This document shows, piece after piece, positions 1 to 5,555 of a DNA stretch of 10,654 nucleotides. The notes under the pieces are model-generated. The model made no database searches. It saw only the letters and a list, made by a program, of their open reading frames with translations, and was not told the DNA's origin. A program made the translations under genes and the position numbers. The DNA comes from an uncultured Bacilli bacterium (GTDB taxonomy: Bacteria; Bacillota_I; Bacilli_A; RF39; UBA660): assembly GCA_944331815.1 (NCBI GenBank), contig CALVIQ010000043.1:1-10654 (forward strand), written 5' to 3'. Numbering within the stretch: position 1 is the stretch's first letter; each line of letters opens with the position of its first letter.

Positions 1-110
1 GCCTTTTCGTAAATTCCAAAACTAATTGCAATTAAAGCTCCACTAACACCAGGAATTATTTTGGCTATTCCTATTATAAATCCTTTTAATAACAAAGTTA
101 AAAAATTCAT
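1..110 (-). CDS. DUF368 family membrane protein, N-terminal fragment (cut by window edge)
   Basis: The 36 visible codons on the minus strand begin MNFLTLLLKGFIIGIAK and continue with IIPGVSGALIAISFGIYEK. This matches the start of DUF368 proteins, whose hallmark is a hydrophobic helix followed by an IIPGVSGG-like motif; here the second glycine is alanine. DUF368 members (PopT) have been described as transporters that return undecaprenyl phosphate across the membrane for cell-wall precursor recycling, so the role is taken from the family. The ATG at 110-108 is preceded by GAGGTGATTT, a usable ribosome binding site. It starts only 34 bp after the trpS stop codon, with the trpS hairpin in between and no space for a separate promoter, so it is probably expressed by read-through from the trpS operon. 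The rest of the gene lies left of position 1. Confidence 0.75.
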   Translation of the reverse strand, partial: MNFLTLLLKGFIIGIAKIIPGVSGALIAISFGIYEK

Positions 111-118
111 AAATCACC

Positions 119-146
119 TCAAAAAAAGATGTTGTTATAACATCTT
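119..146 (-). terminator. Rho-independent terminator or attenuator after trpS
   Basis: On the minus strand AAGATGTT and AACATCTT form a perfect 8-bp stem with a 5-nt loop, followed by a run of T (the A run at 121-127 on the plus strand). The stem includes the first two bases of the trpS stop codon. It lies directly in front of the DUF368 ribosome binding site, so it may be leaky. Confidence 0.75.
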
Positions 147-1146
147 ATTCAAAGTAATCTATTTTCATGTTTTCTCTAACAAGTTTCATTTTACTTTTCG
201 CATACTTTTGTGCTTTTAAAGTTCCCTCTTTTAAAATATTATCAACTACATCCATATTTTCTTCATAATATTTTCTTTTTTCTTGAATTGGTTTTAAAAA
301 TTCCATCATCTTATTAATAAGTTCTTTTTTGCAAGCTACACAACCACGACTGCCATTTTTACATTCTTGGCATACAGTTTCTAAATTATCTTGATTAACT
401 AACTTATGATAATAATAAACCATACAAACATCAGGATTAGCCTTATCATCTTTCTTTATTTTATTAGGATCAGTTACAGCTGACATAACTTTTTTAGAAA
501 TAGTTTCATAATCATCAATTAAATATATAGCATTACCTAAACTTTTACCCATTTTTTCATTACCATCTAATCCTTTAATTCTAGTATTTTTTGTTAACAA
601 TTGTTCTGGTTCTACTAATGTATCCCCATATATAGAATTAAATTTACGAACTATTTCACGACATTGTTCTAAAAGTGGTAATTGATCTTCACCTACTGGT
701 ACAAGCTCGCCATCAAACATAGTAATATCAGCAGCTTGACTTACGGGGTAACCTAAAAAACCATAAGTAACACTTTCACCATTACCAAATAACTCTTTTT
801 TTTGTTTAATTTCTGTTTTAACAGTTGGATTACGATATAGTCTAGAAATAGTTACTAAATTGGAATAATAAACTGTAGCTTCAGCTATTTCAGGTATATA
901 TGATTGAATAAAAATAGTTGTTTTTTTAGGATCAATACCACAAGCTAACAAATCTAATGTTAATTCTTTAACATTTTTTCTAACTTTATCAGGATTATTA
1001 AAATTATCAGTTAATGCTTGAACATCAGCTATTTCAATAAAAGTATTATATTTATCTTGTAAATCAACCCAATTAGAAACAGCTCCAAAATAATGCCCTA
1101 AATGTAAATTTCCAGTTGGTCTAATACCTGTTAATATATTTTTCAT
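145..1146 (-). CDS. trpS: Tryptophanyl-tRNA synthetase, with cysteine motif of the iron-sulfur type
   Basis: Class I aminoacyl-tRNA synthetase that charges tRNA-Trp in the cytoplasm. At 333 aa it has the usual bacterial length. The nucleotide-binding signature is seen as PTGNLHLGHYFGA (residues 10-22, HIGH motif variant HLGH) and the second signature as KMGKS (198-202). The C-terminal part has a cysteine cluster, C259, C262, C269 and C272, plus C241. C241-x20-C262-x6-C269-x2-C272 closely resembles the C-x22-C-x6-C-x2-C motif of Thermotoga maritima TrpRS, which binds a [4Fe-4S] cluster near the anticodon site. Metal binding here is an inference. The start codon follows AGGAGG with good spacing; that site is made by the two last Arg codons of the patatin gene, and the genes are 2 bp apart, so translation is likely coupled. 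There is no T-box leader because the gene is internal to an operon. Confidence 0.96.
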   Translation of the reverse strand: MKNILTGIRPTGNLHLGHYFGAVSNWVDLQDKYNTFIEIADVQALTDNFNNPDKVRKNVKELTLDLLACGIDPKKTTIFIQSYIPEIAEATVYYSNLVTISRLYRNPTVKTEIKQKKELFGNGESVTYGFLGYPVSQAADITMFDGELVPVGEDQLPLLEQCREIVRKFNSIYGDTLVEPEQLLTKNTRIKGLDGNEKMGKSLGNAIYLIDDYETISKKVMSAVTDPNKIKKDDKANPDVCMVYYYHKLVNQDNLETVCQECKNGSRGCVACKKELINKMMEFLKPIQEKRKYYEENMDVVDNILKEGTLKAQKYAKSKMKLVRENMKIDYFE

Positions 1147-1148
1147 AA

Positions 1149-2303
1149 CTACCTCCTTACAGCTAATAAATAAATTGCTGCTGCAAATTCTTTTGGAAAA
1201 AAATTAAATACAGCATTTATTTTATCACAATTTTTTAATTTTAAATATATATATTTTGTAATAATAGATTTATCAAGTATTTTTTTTATTTCATCTAAAT
1301 CAAATTTATCAAAATTAATATCTTTAGTTTCTTCTAATTTATCTAAAAGAATTTTATTTAAATCATAAGAATTATATATTTTATCAACTTTAACCTTAAA
1401 TATTTCTAGTGTATCCTCAATTATTTTGTTAAATTTTTTTTGATCATAATTTTTAAAATTGCCAATATAACTTAATTTACTACAAATATCATCTATTTGA
1501 TTATGATAACTATAATATAAATTTGTTAACGTTCCTTTTTTAAAAGTATATAAATTACCATCTAATTTTTTAAATTTTTTTAATGTATCGTTATATCCTA
1601 ATTTAATCATCCTTTTAGTTACATTTGAATCAAACATTAAAAATGAATCTAATTTATTATTTGGTTCAATATATGTTATTTTTATATCTTTATTTTTTAT
1701 TCTTTTTTTAAATCCTATTGAACCTAAATCTACAGCAATTATTTCAGTAGCTCCTAATTCTATTGCCAAATTGATTGGTAAATTATCATAATATCCACCA
1801 TCAACTAATAAATCATTGCCTACTTTAGTTGGTTTAAAAACAGGAAAACATGTAGCCGATGCTAGAATATATTTTTTTAATTTATCAGGTCTAGTATTTT
1901 TCTTTGTTGAGGTTACAACCTTTCTAGTCGTTAAATTATAAGAAACTACCCCAAAAGAAATTTTTGAATTATATAATTTATTAGGTTTATAATTGTCATT
2001 AATTAATTGTTCAATTTTTATAGTATCTATGCCACCGTCAACAATTTTATTTAAATATTCTAAATACATTTCTTTAGAATTATTTATTTGTTTAAAATTA
2101 TCATATAAAACATCATAATTAATATTTTTCCATATTCTTAAACACTTGTAAAACTCTTTTTGAGCCATCATCATTCCATTTATTGCGCCAATAGAAGTGC
2201 CTGTTACAATATCGTATTTAATATGTAATTTACGAAGTGCTTTCCAAACACCAACTTCATAAGCTCCTTTAGCTCCGCCACCTGATAATACAATAGCTAG
2301 CAT
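1149..2303 (-). CDS. Patatin-like phospholipase family protein
   Basis: Predicted cytoplasmic or membrane-associated lipid acyl hydrolase with the Ser-Asp dyad of the patatin/RssA family. The oxyanion-hole loop is GGGAKG (residues 8-13), the nucleophile elbow is GTSIG with Ser37, and the catalytic Asp is in DGG (Asp167-Gly168-Gly169). Together these give a complete active site. The patatin domain covers about residues 1-195. The remaining ~190 residues are Lys/Ile/Asn-rich and show no domain I recognise, which makes the protein longer than the ~260-300 aa bacterial members. It has no signal peptide. It starts with ATG after GGAGATGAAAT, 12 bp behind the stop codon of the membrane protein gene, and ends 2 bp before trpS, so the three form one operon. 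The substrate is unknown; a role in phospholipid turnover is inferred from the family only. Confidence 0.9.
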   Translation of the reverse strand: MLAIVLSGGGAKGAYEVGVWKALRKLHIKYDIVTGTSIGAINGMMMAQKEFYKCLRIWKNINYDVLYDNFKQINNSKEMYLEYLNKIVDGGIDTIKIEQLINDNYKPNKLYNSKISFGVVSYNLTTRKVVTSTKKNTRPDKLKKYILASATCFPVFKPTKVGNDLLVDGGYYDNLPINLAIELGATEIIAVDLGSIGFKKRIKNKDIKITYIEPNNKLDSFLMFDSNVTKRMIKLGYNDTLKKFKKLDGNLYTFKKGTLTNLYYSYHNQIDDICSKLSYIGNFKNYDQKKFNKIIEDTLEIFKVKVDKIYNSYDLNKILLDKLEETKDINFDKFDLDEIKKILDKSIITKYIYLKLKNCDKINAVFNFFPKEFAAAIYLLAVRR

Positions 2304-2315
2304 ATTTCATCTCCA

Positions 2316-3539
2316 TTAATTAGCAAATACATAAAATTTAATATTTTTATTAAATTCTATTTCTTTATAATTGATAATTTTTTTAATTCCGAATAAATCA
2401 TTAAATACATAAACATCATTATCATTAATAAAATAAACATAATTACCAACATAATTAATTAATTCTAATGAATCAGTGGTAAATAAATATATTAATCCTG
2501 ATTTGTTTTGTTTATTAATTCTATAACAATCATATTTTGTGCCATTTTTTTTGTATAAATAATAATAACTATCTGTTTGATCTATTTTTTCATATTGATT
2601 ATCATCATAATCAACTGTATCTACAATAAATTTTTTTTCTTCTTTTGCTTCTTTAACACTCATAGTTGACCAAGTACCATTATAATATTTTATCTCATTA
2701 CTTAATTTAATTATTGTTTCTTTCGATGGATCTATTTCATATTGAATATTATTTTCTTTATCATATAAATATATCTTATTATCAACAATTCCTTGAATAT
2801 AACTATCTAACGAAATTGATTTGTTAGAAACTATTGTACTAGTTTTTAATGATACTAAATCTATTACATTTATTTTATTAAAACTATCTTTTTCATTATA
2901 ATCGGCAACAACGTAATAATTATTTACAAAAATTCCTAGTTTTTGATTATAAACATCATTTTTAAATAATGTTACATTATAAATTGAATAATCAAATTTA
3001 GAATTAATATTGTATATTCCTTTATAATTAGTAAAAGAAAGGTAATGATTTTCAACCAAATTATCTTTATATATTGTTATACCTTCTTTAATTTCACTAT
3101 TTGCATTATCCTTAAATTGTTTTTCATCATAAATGTTTATACCATCTACAAAATTAGTGACATTATCATTATTTATATTATGATAATAAACTAAATACCC
3201 ATTATTCATGCACATCACATCAGTAAATAATTTTTCTCCCTTAAATACTGGCAAAATACATTCATAATCTTCATCTTTATAGTAATATATATCTTTCAAT
3301 ACTTTATAATCTTTATTGTAGTCATTAAAAATTTGAAAAGAAAATAAAGTCTCATTTATTTTTACTTCATATAAATAACTATTATTATCAAAATTAGATA
3401 TTTCTTTTATTTCAAAAATATTATTTTCATTTTTTATTTTATATTCATTTTCTTGTCCACCACTAAACCAATAAAAAGCAAATTGAATACCTAAATATAA
3501 TATAAATAATATTATTAACATAAAAAATAATTTTTTCAT
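2316..3539 (-). CDS. Membrane-anchored extracytoplasmic protein of unknown function
   Basis: I do not recognise this 407-aa protein. It opens with a short basic start (MKK) and one strong hydrophobic segment (about residues 4-25, rich in Leu, Ile and Phe), followed by a long polar part rich in Asn, Tyr, Asp and Lys. The likely form is a signal anchor with the bulk outside the cell. It has no lipobox cysteine at the end of the hydrophobic segment. The polar part has recurring aromatic beta-strand patterns such as YVGNYVYFINDNDVYVF, which recall beta-propeller blades, but that is only an impression. I chose the ATG at 3539-3537 over the upstream in-frame ATG at 3584. It has AGGTGAG just upstream, it begins the signal anchor directly, and the longer version would start inside the promoter -35 box. 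It is the first gene of the operon with the patatin gene and trpS. Confidence 0.8.
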   Translation of the reverse strand: MKKLFFMLIILFILYLGIQFAFYWFSGGQENEYKIKNENNIFEIKEISNFDNNSYLYEVKINETLFSFQIFNDYNKDYKVLKDIYYYKDEDYECILPVFKGEKLFTDVMCMNNGYLVYYHNINNDNVTNFVDGINIYDEKQFKDNANSEIKEGITIYKDNLVENHYLSFTNYKGIYNINSKFDYSIYNVTLFKNDVYNQKLGIFVNNYYVVADYNEKDSFNKINVIDLVSLKTSTIVSNKSISLDSYIQGIVDNKIYLYDKENNIQYEIDPSKETIIKLSNEIKYYNGTWSTMSVKEAKEEKKFIVDTVDYDDNQYEKIDQTDSYYYLYKKNGTKYDCYRINKQNKSGLIYLFTTDSLELINYVGNYVYFINDNDVYVFNDLFGIKKIINYKEIEFNKNIKFYVFAN

Positions 3540-3555
3540 ATACTCACCTATATTT

Positions 3556-3584
3556 ATTATATATGATTTTAAAATAATTATCAA
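3556..3584 (-). promoter_or_regulatory. Sigma-A type promoter of the membrane protein-patatin-trpS operon
   Basis: On the minus strand there is TTGATA (3584-3579), a 17-bp spacer and a perfect TATAAT (3561-3556). Transcription would start near 3549, so the leader is only about 10 nt and begins at the Shine-Dalgarno AGGTGAG. Confidence 0.8.
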
Positions 3585-3607
3585 GATATACTTATTAACT
3601 AATATAA

Positions 3608-3638
3608 AGCCTCGTTTTTTATTAATATAAACGAGGTT
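3608..3638 (-). terminator. Terminator after the LysM gene
   Basis: CCTCGTTT (3610-3617 on the plus strand) and AAACGAGG (3629-3636) form a perfect 8-bp stem with an 11-nt loop. It is one of the most GC-rich hairpins in the window and lies 7 bp past the LysM stop codon. The U-tract is short on the minus side (CTTTATATT) and TTTTAT on the plus side, so it may act in both directions. Confidence 0.7.
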
Positions 3639-3643
3639 TTATG

Positions 3644-4075
3644 TTATACGTCATAAAAAATTATTTGGTCTGATGCTAAAATAAGATTAGGATTTAATTC
3701 AAAGAATTTGTCATAATTCATTTTTGATTGTTTTATTAACTTTAATATTTCATCATTTTCTTTAGTTACATATATTTTATCTTTTGGTATCATTAATTTC
3801 TGATTAGGATATAAATATTCATTTTCTTTTAAGCCATTAAATAATTCTATACTTTTAACATCTATATTGTTTTTTTTTGCTATTCCATATAATGTATCTC
3901 CTTGCCTTACAGTATAAATAGTATAATTATTTTTATTTGGTACTATTATTAATTGGCCTTGTGTTATATCACTTAATTCTCCGTTAATCTCCATTAATTG
4001 ATCAACTGATACATTTAATTTATTAGCAATATCAGATATTGTTTCGTTATTTTTAACTTCATATATATTATACAT
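3644..4075 (-). CDS. LysM-repeat protein without signal peptide
   Basis: A 143-aa protein made almost only of LysM carbohydrate-binding modules. LysM1 is about residues 2-46 (YEVKNNETISDIANKLNVS, then GQLIIVP). LysM2 is about 51-97 (YTVRQGDTLYGIAKKNNID, then NQKLMIP). A diverged third repeat covers about 100-142 (IYVTKENDEILKLIKQ, then LNPNLI). LysM modules bind N-acetylglucosamine in peptidoglycan or chitin. The reading starts directly in the first repeat, with no signal peptide, membrane segment or enzyme domain. It therefore either acts inside the cell, leaves by another route, or works like the leaderless spore-coat LysM proteins (SafA type) that bind cortex from the mother cell. The last idea is speculative. 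The start has GGAGG 8 bp upstream. It lies 41 bp behind the first cold-shock gene and may be partly co-transcribed with it. Confidence 0.88.
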   Translation of the reverse strand: MYNIYEVKNNETISDIANKLNVSVDQLMEINGELSDITQGQLIIVPNKNNYTIYTVRQGDTLYGIAKKNNIDVKSIELFNGLKENEYLYPNQKLMIPKDKIYVTKENDEILKLIKQSKMNYDKFFELNPNLILASDQIIFYDV

Positions 4076-4104
4076 TTAAATTACCTCCTATATAATAATA
4101 TTCC

Positions 4105-4134
4105 AAAAAAAAACGCTTATACTAACGCGGTTTT
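4105..4134 (-). terminator. Weak terminator after first cold-shock gene
   Basis: On the minus strand AAAAC-CGC pairs with GCG-TTTT around a 10-nt loop, with one unpaired C, and runs into nine T residues. It overlaps the stop codon of the cold-shock gene. The stem is short, so read-through into the LysM gene is likely. Confidence 0.5.
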
Positions 4135-4329
4135 AATTTCTACTACATTTTTAGCTTGAAGACCTTTATCTGTTTGAACTAATTCAAATTCTACATATTG
4201 ACCTTCTACTAAAGTTTTATATCCTGGTGATAAAATTGAAGAATAATGTACGAATATGTCTTCATTTTCTTTGTATTCAATAAATCCAAATCCTTTTTCA
4301 TTATTGAACCATTTTACTTTTCCTTTCAT
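4117..4329 (-). CDS. csp: Cold-shock protein, CspA/CspB family (copy 1)
   Basis: Small OB-fold nucleic-acid chaperone of 70 aa, the normal length of bacterial Csp proteins. The family signature is complete: KGKVKWFN at the start, RNP1 KGFGFI (residues 12-17), RNP2 DIFVHY (24-29), and the ending DKGLQAKNV. These proteins bind single-stranded RNA and DNA in the cytoplasm and melt RNA structure, either on cold shock or constitutively. The start ATG is preceded by GAAGGGAG in a leader closely similar to that of the second copy, which points to a tandem duplication of gene plus leader. It has its own strong promoter, with two TGTCGAA repeats upstream that suggest extra control. The leader is about 32 nt, so the long cold-sensing 5' UTR known from E. 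coli cspA is absent. Confidence 0.96.
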   Translation of the reverse strand: MKGKVKWFNNEKGFGFIEYKENEDIFVHYSSILSPGYKTLVEGQYVEFELVQTDKGLQAKNVVEIKTALV

Positions 4330-4367
4330 AACTTAAATCTCCCTTCTAGTAATTCCCTTACAATTTT

Positions 4368-4396
4368 ATTATAAAATAGTTAAGCTTATATTGCAA
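4368..4396 (-). promoter_or_regulatory. Promoter of first cold-shock gene
   Basis: On the minus strand TTGCAA (4396-4391), exactly 17 bp, and a perfect TATAAT (4373-4368). The predicted start of transcription is near 4361. Confidence 0.8.
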
Positions 4397-4405
4397 GAAA
4401 TTTAA

Positions 4406-4422
4406 TTCGACAAATTTCGACA
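4406..4422 (-). promoter_or_regulatory. Tandem TGTCGAA repeats, candidate double Spo0A box
   Basis: Two identical heptamers, TGTCGAA on the minus strand (TTCGACA at 4406-4412 and 4416-4422 on the plus strand), are spaced 10 bp start to start with ATT between them. They sit about 10 bp upstream of the -35 box of the cold-shock promoter. TGNCGAA is the Spo0A box, and tandem boxes one helical turn apart are how Spo0A dimers bind the Bacillus abrB promoter. Another response regulator that binds direct repeats remains possible. Confidence 0.5.
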
Positions 4423-4442
4423 TTTTTAACATTTTTATTTTC

Positions 4443-4469
4443 AAAAAAAAACATATAATAATATGTTTT
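4443..4469 (-). terminator. Terminator of second cold-shock gene
   Basis: On the minus strand AAAACATAT, loop TATT, ATATGTTTT, then a T run. The perfect 9-bp stem overlaps the stop codon. It separates the two cold-shock genes into different transcripts. Confidence 0.75.
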
Positions 4470-4683
4470 AATTTGTAATACATCTTTTTAATATAGAAAC
4501 ATTCTTAGCTTGATAACCTTTATCAGTTTCTACAATTTCATAACTAACTATGTCACCTTCATTTAATGTTTTATGACCTTTTTCAATTATTGAGGAATAA
4601 TGTACAAATATATCTATTCTATCTTTATATTCTATAAATCCAAATCCTTTTTCATCATTAAACCATTTTACTTTTCCTTGCAC
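4468..4683 (-). CDS. csp: Cold-shock protein, CspA/CspB family (copy 2, GTG start)
   Basis: The second OB-fold cold-shock protein, 71 aa, very close to its neighbour: [18 protein letters not shown] with RNP1 KGFGFI, RNP2 DIFVHY and the ending [10 protein letters not shown] chose the GTG at 4683-4681. It stands 7 bp behind GAAGGGAGC, the same site as in copy 1, and gives the family's usual N-terminus. The longer in-frame version from ATG 4719 would add 12 residues foreign to the family, and that ATG falls inside the -10 box of the predicted promoter. Differences from copy 1 lie in the loop after RNP2 ([20 protein letters not shown]) and in the tail, so the copies have begun to diverge. The GTG start may lower its translation compared with copy 1. 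It is the gene nearest to agrB, transcribed away from it. Confidence 0.93.
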   Translation of the reverse strand: MQGKVKWFNDEKGFGFIEYKDRIDIFVHYSSIIEKGHKTLNEGDIVSYEIVETDKGYQAKNVSILKRCITN

Positions 4684-4714
4684 TTTAATGCTCCCTTCTA
4701 TATAGATATTTTTA

Positions 4715-4744
4715 ATCATATCACTTAAACATATAAAATGTTCA
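4715..4744 (-). promoter_or_regulatory. Predicted promoter of second cold-shock gene
   Basis: On the minus strand TGAACA (4744-4739), 18 bp, and TATGAT (4720-4715) preceded by TG in extended -10 position (TGATATGAT). The predicted leader is about 25 nt. Confidence 0.6.
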
Positions 4745-4758
4745 CTATTTGCTTAAAA

Positions 4759-4776
4759 CAAGCCTTACAACGCTTG
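4759..4776. promoter_or_regulatory. Inverted repeat in the csp-agrB divergent intergenic region
   Basis: CAAGC (4759-4763) and GCTTG (4772-4776) are separated by 8 bp, with a further GCTT at 4751-4754, in otherwise almost pure A/T sequence. It could be an operator between the divergent csp and agrB genes. The stretch from 4777 to 4860 shows only A/T tracts and no ORF. Confidence 0.25.
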
Positions 4777-4859
4777 AAAATAAAATTATAAGTTATTTTT
4801 TGTTTTTATTTTATTTTTTAAGCATCAAAATTATTTATTAAAGATATATTTTAATATTA

Positions 4860-4884
4860 CTATATTCTAACATGCTATTCTAAT
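4860..4884 (+). promoter_or_regulatory. agrBD promoter region with short direct repeats
   Basis: CTATATTCTAA and CTATTCTAA are direct repeats ending at 4870 and 4884, so the common ATTCTAA recurs after 14 bp. TGCTATTCT (4873-4881) could be an extended -10, but no -35 hexamer is present at the right distance. A missing -35 fits a promoter that needs an activator, as agrBDCA promoters do. I could not identify canonical AgrA repeats. Confidence 0.3.
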
Positions 4885-4900
4885 AATCGAGGGCGGTAGT

Positions 4901-5509
4901 GTGAAAAAAGTAGTAATGAATTATGCAATGAATTTAATAAGAAATAATAATAATTATGATGAAGAACAATTAGCAGTTATACGATATGGTTTAGAAGGAT
5001 TATATTTAACAATAACAAAATTAATTATTATATTATCACTTGCATTTATATTAAATATACTAAATGAAGTAATTATCTTTTTAATCATATACAACATTAT
5101 CAGAATGTCTTCATTTGGATTACATGCTACTAAAAGTTGGATTTGTTTATTGTCTTCAACAATAATATTTATAGGATTTCCAATTATCTGTAGATATTTA
5201 TATTTAACAAACTATTTTAAAGTTATTTTAGGTTTAATACTAGTCTTATTTATATATAAAAATGCTCCTGCAGATACGCATAAAAGACCTATTATCAATC
5301 AAAAAAGAAGAATATTTTATAAATATTGTTCTACATTTATAGCGATAATTTTTATATTTTGTTCAATTTTAATTAATGATAATTTTATAAGTAATTGTTT
5401 TATATTTTCATTATTTGTGCAATCATTTATGATAGCACCTTCAGTATATAAGTTATTTAATTTACCATATAATAATTATTTAACTTATTTAGTAAATAAT
5501 AATATTTAA
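4901..5509 (+). CDS. agrB: AgrB, autoinducer-peptide processing endopeptidase
   Basis: Integral membrane cysteine protease that cuts the AgrD precursor and helps form the thiolactone ring of the autoinducing peptide. At 202 aa it has normal AgrB length (S. aureus AgrB is about 189). The catalytic pair is visible as His75 in SSFGLHA and Cys82, seven residues apart, as for His77 and Cys84 of S. aureus AgrB. Also conserved is APADTHKRPI (residues 122-131). Hydrophobic segments at about 36-68, 83-101, 106-119, 141-157 and 163-183 give the multi-pass topology. The start is GTG with AGGGCGG 4-10 bp upstream; an in-frame ATG five codons later lacks a site at useful distance. It forms a two-gene operon with agrD, 46 bp downstream, and converges on agrC, unlike the co-directional staphylococcal agrBDCA. 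Confidence 0.93.
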   Translation: MKKVVMNYAMNLIRNNNNYDEEQLAVIRYGLEGLYLTITKLIIILSLAFILNILNEVIIFLIIYNIIRMSSFGLHATKSWICLLSSTIIFIGFPIICRYLYLTNYFKVILGLILVLFIYKNAPADTHKRPIINQKRRIFYKYCSTFIAIIFIFCSILINDNFISNCFIFSLFVQSFMIAPSVYKLFNLPYNNYLTYLVNNNI

Positions 5510-5524
5510 ATACAAATTGTATTT
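5508..5524 (+). repeat. 17-bp palindrome between agrB and agrD
   Basis: AAATACAA, one central A, and TTGTATTT form a perfect inverted repeat that begins in the agrB stop codon and ends 16 bp before the agrD ribosome binding site. As RNA it gives a 7-bp stem with a 3-nt loop and no U-tract. It may stabilise or process the message so that agrD is made in excess, or be a DNA operator. Confidence 0.5.
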
Positions 5525-5555
5525 GAATATAAAGAATAAAAAGGAGGTATGTTGT

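Noticed and set aside
1147..1200. T-box riboswitch for trpS
   Set aside because: The sequence upstream of trpS is the coding end of the patatin gene 2 bp away; no leader space exists, and the operon promoter at 3556-3584 has a leader of about 10 nt.
3540..3584. Extended N-terminus of the 407-aa membrane protein
   Set aside because: The upstream ATG lies in the -35 box of the operon promoter and no ribosome site precedes it.
4330..4361. Cold-sensing long 5' UTR for the cold-shock gene
   Set aside because: The promoter is well defined and leaves only about 32 nt of leader.
4684..4719. ATG start for the second cold-shock protein at 4719
   Set aside because: That ATG is inside the predicted -10 box, and the GTG at 4683 has the same ribosome site as copy 1 and gives the normal N-terminus.
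4720..4900. RNAIII-like regulatory RNA divergent from agrB
   Set aside because: The divergent transcript here is the second cold-shock gene with its own ORF and terminator; the remaining intergenic DNA is A/T tracts without a stable structured element.
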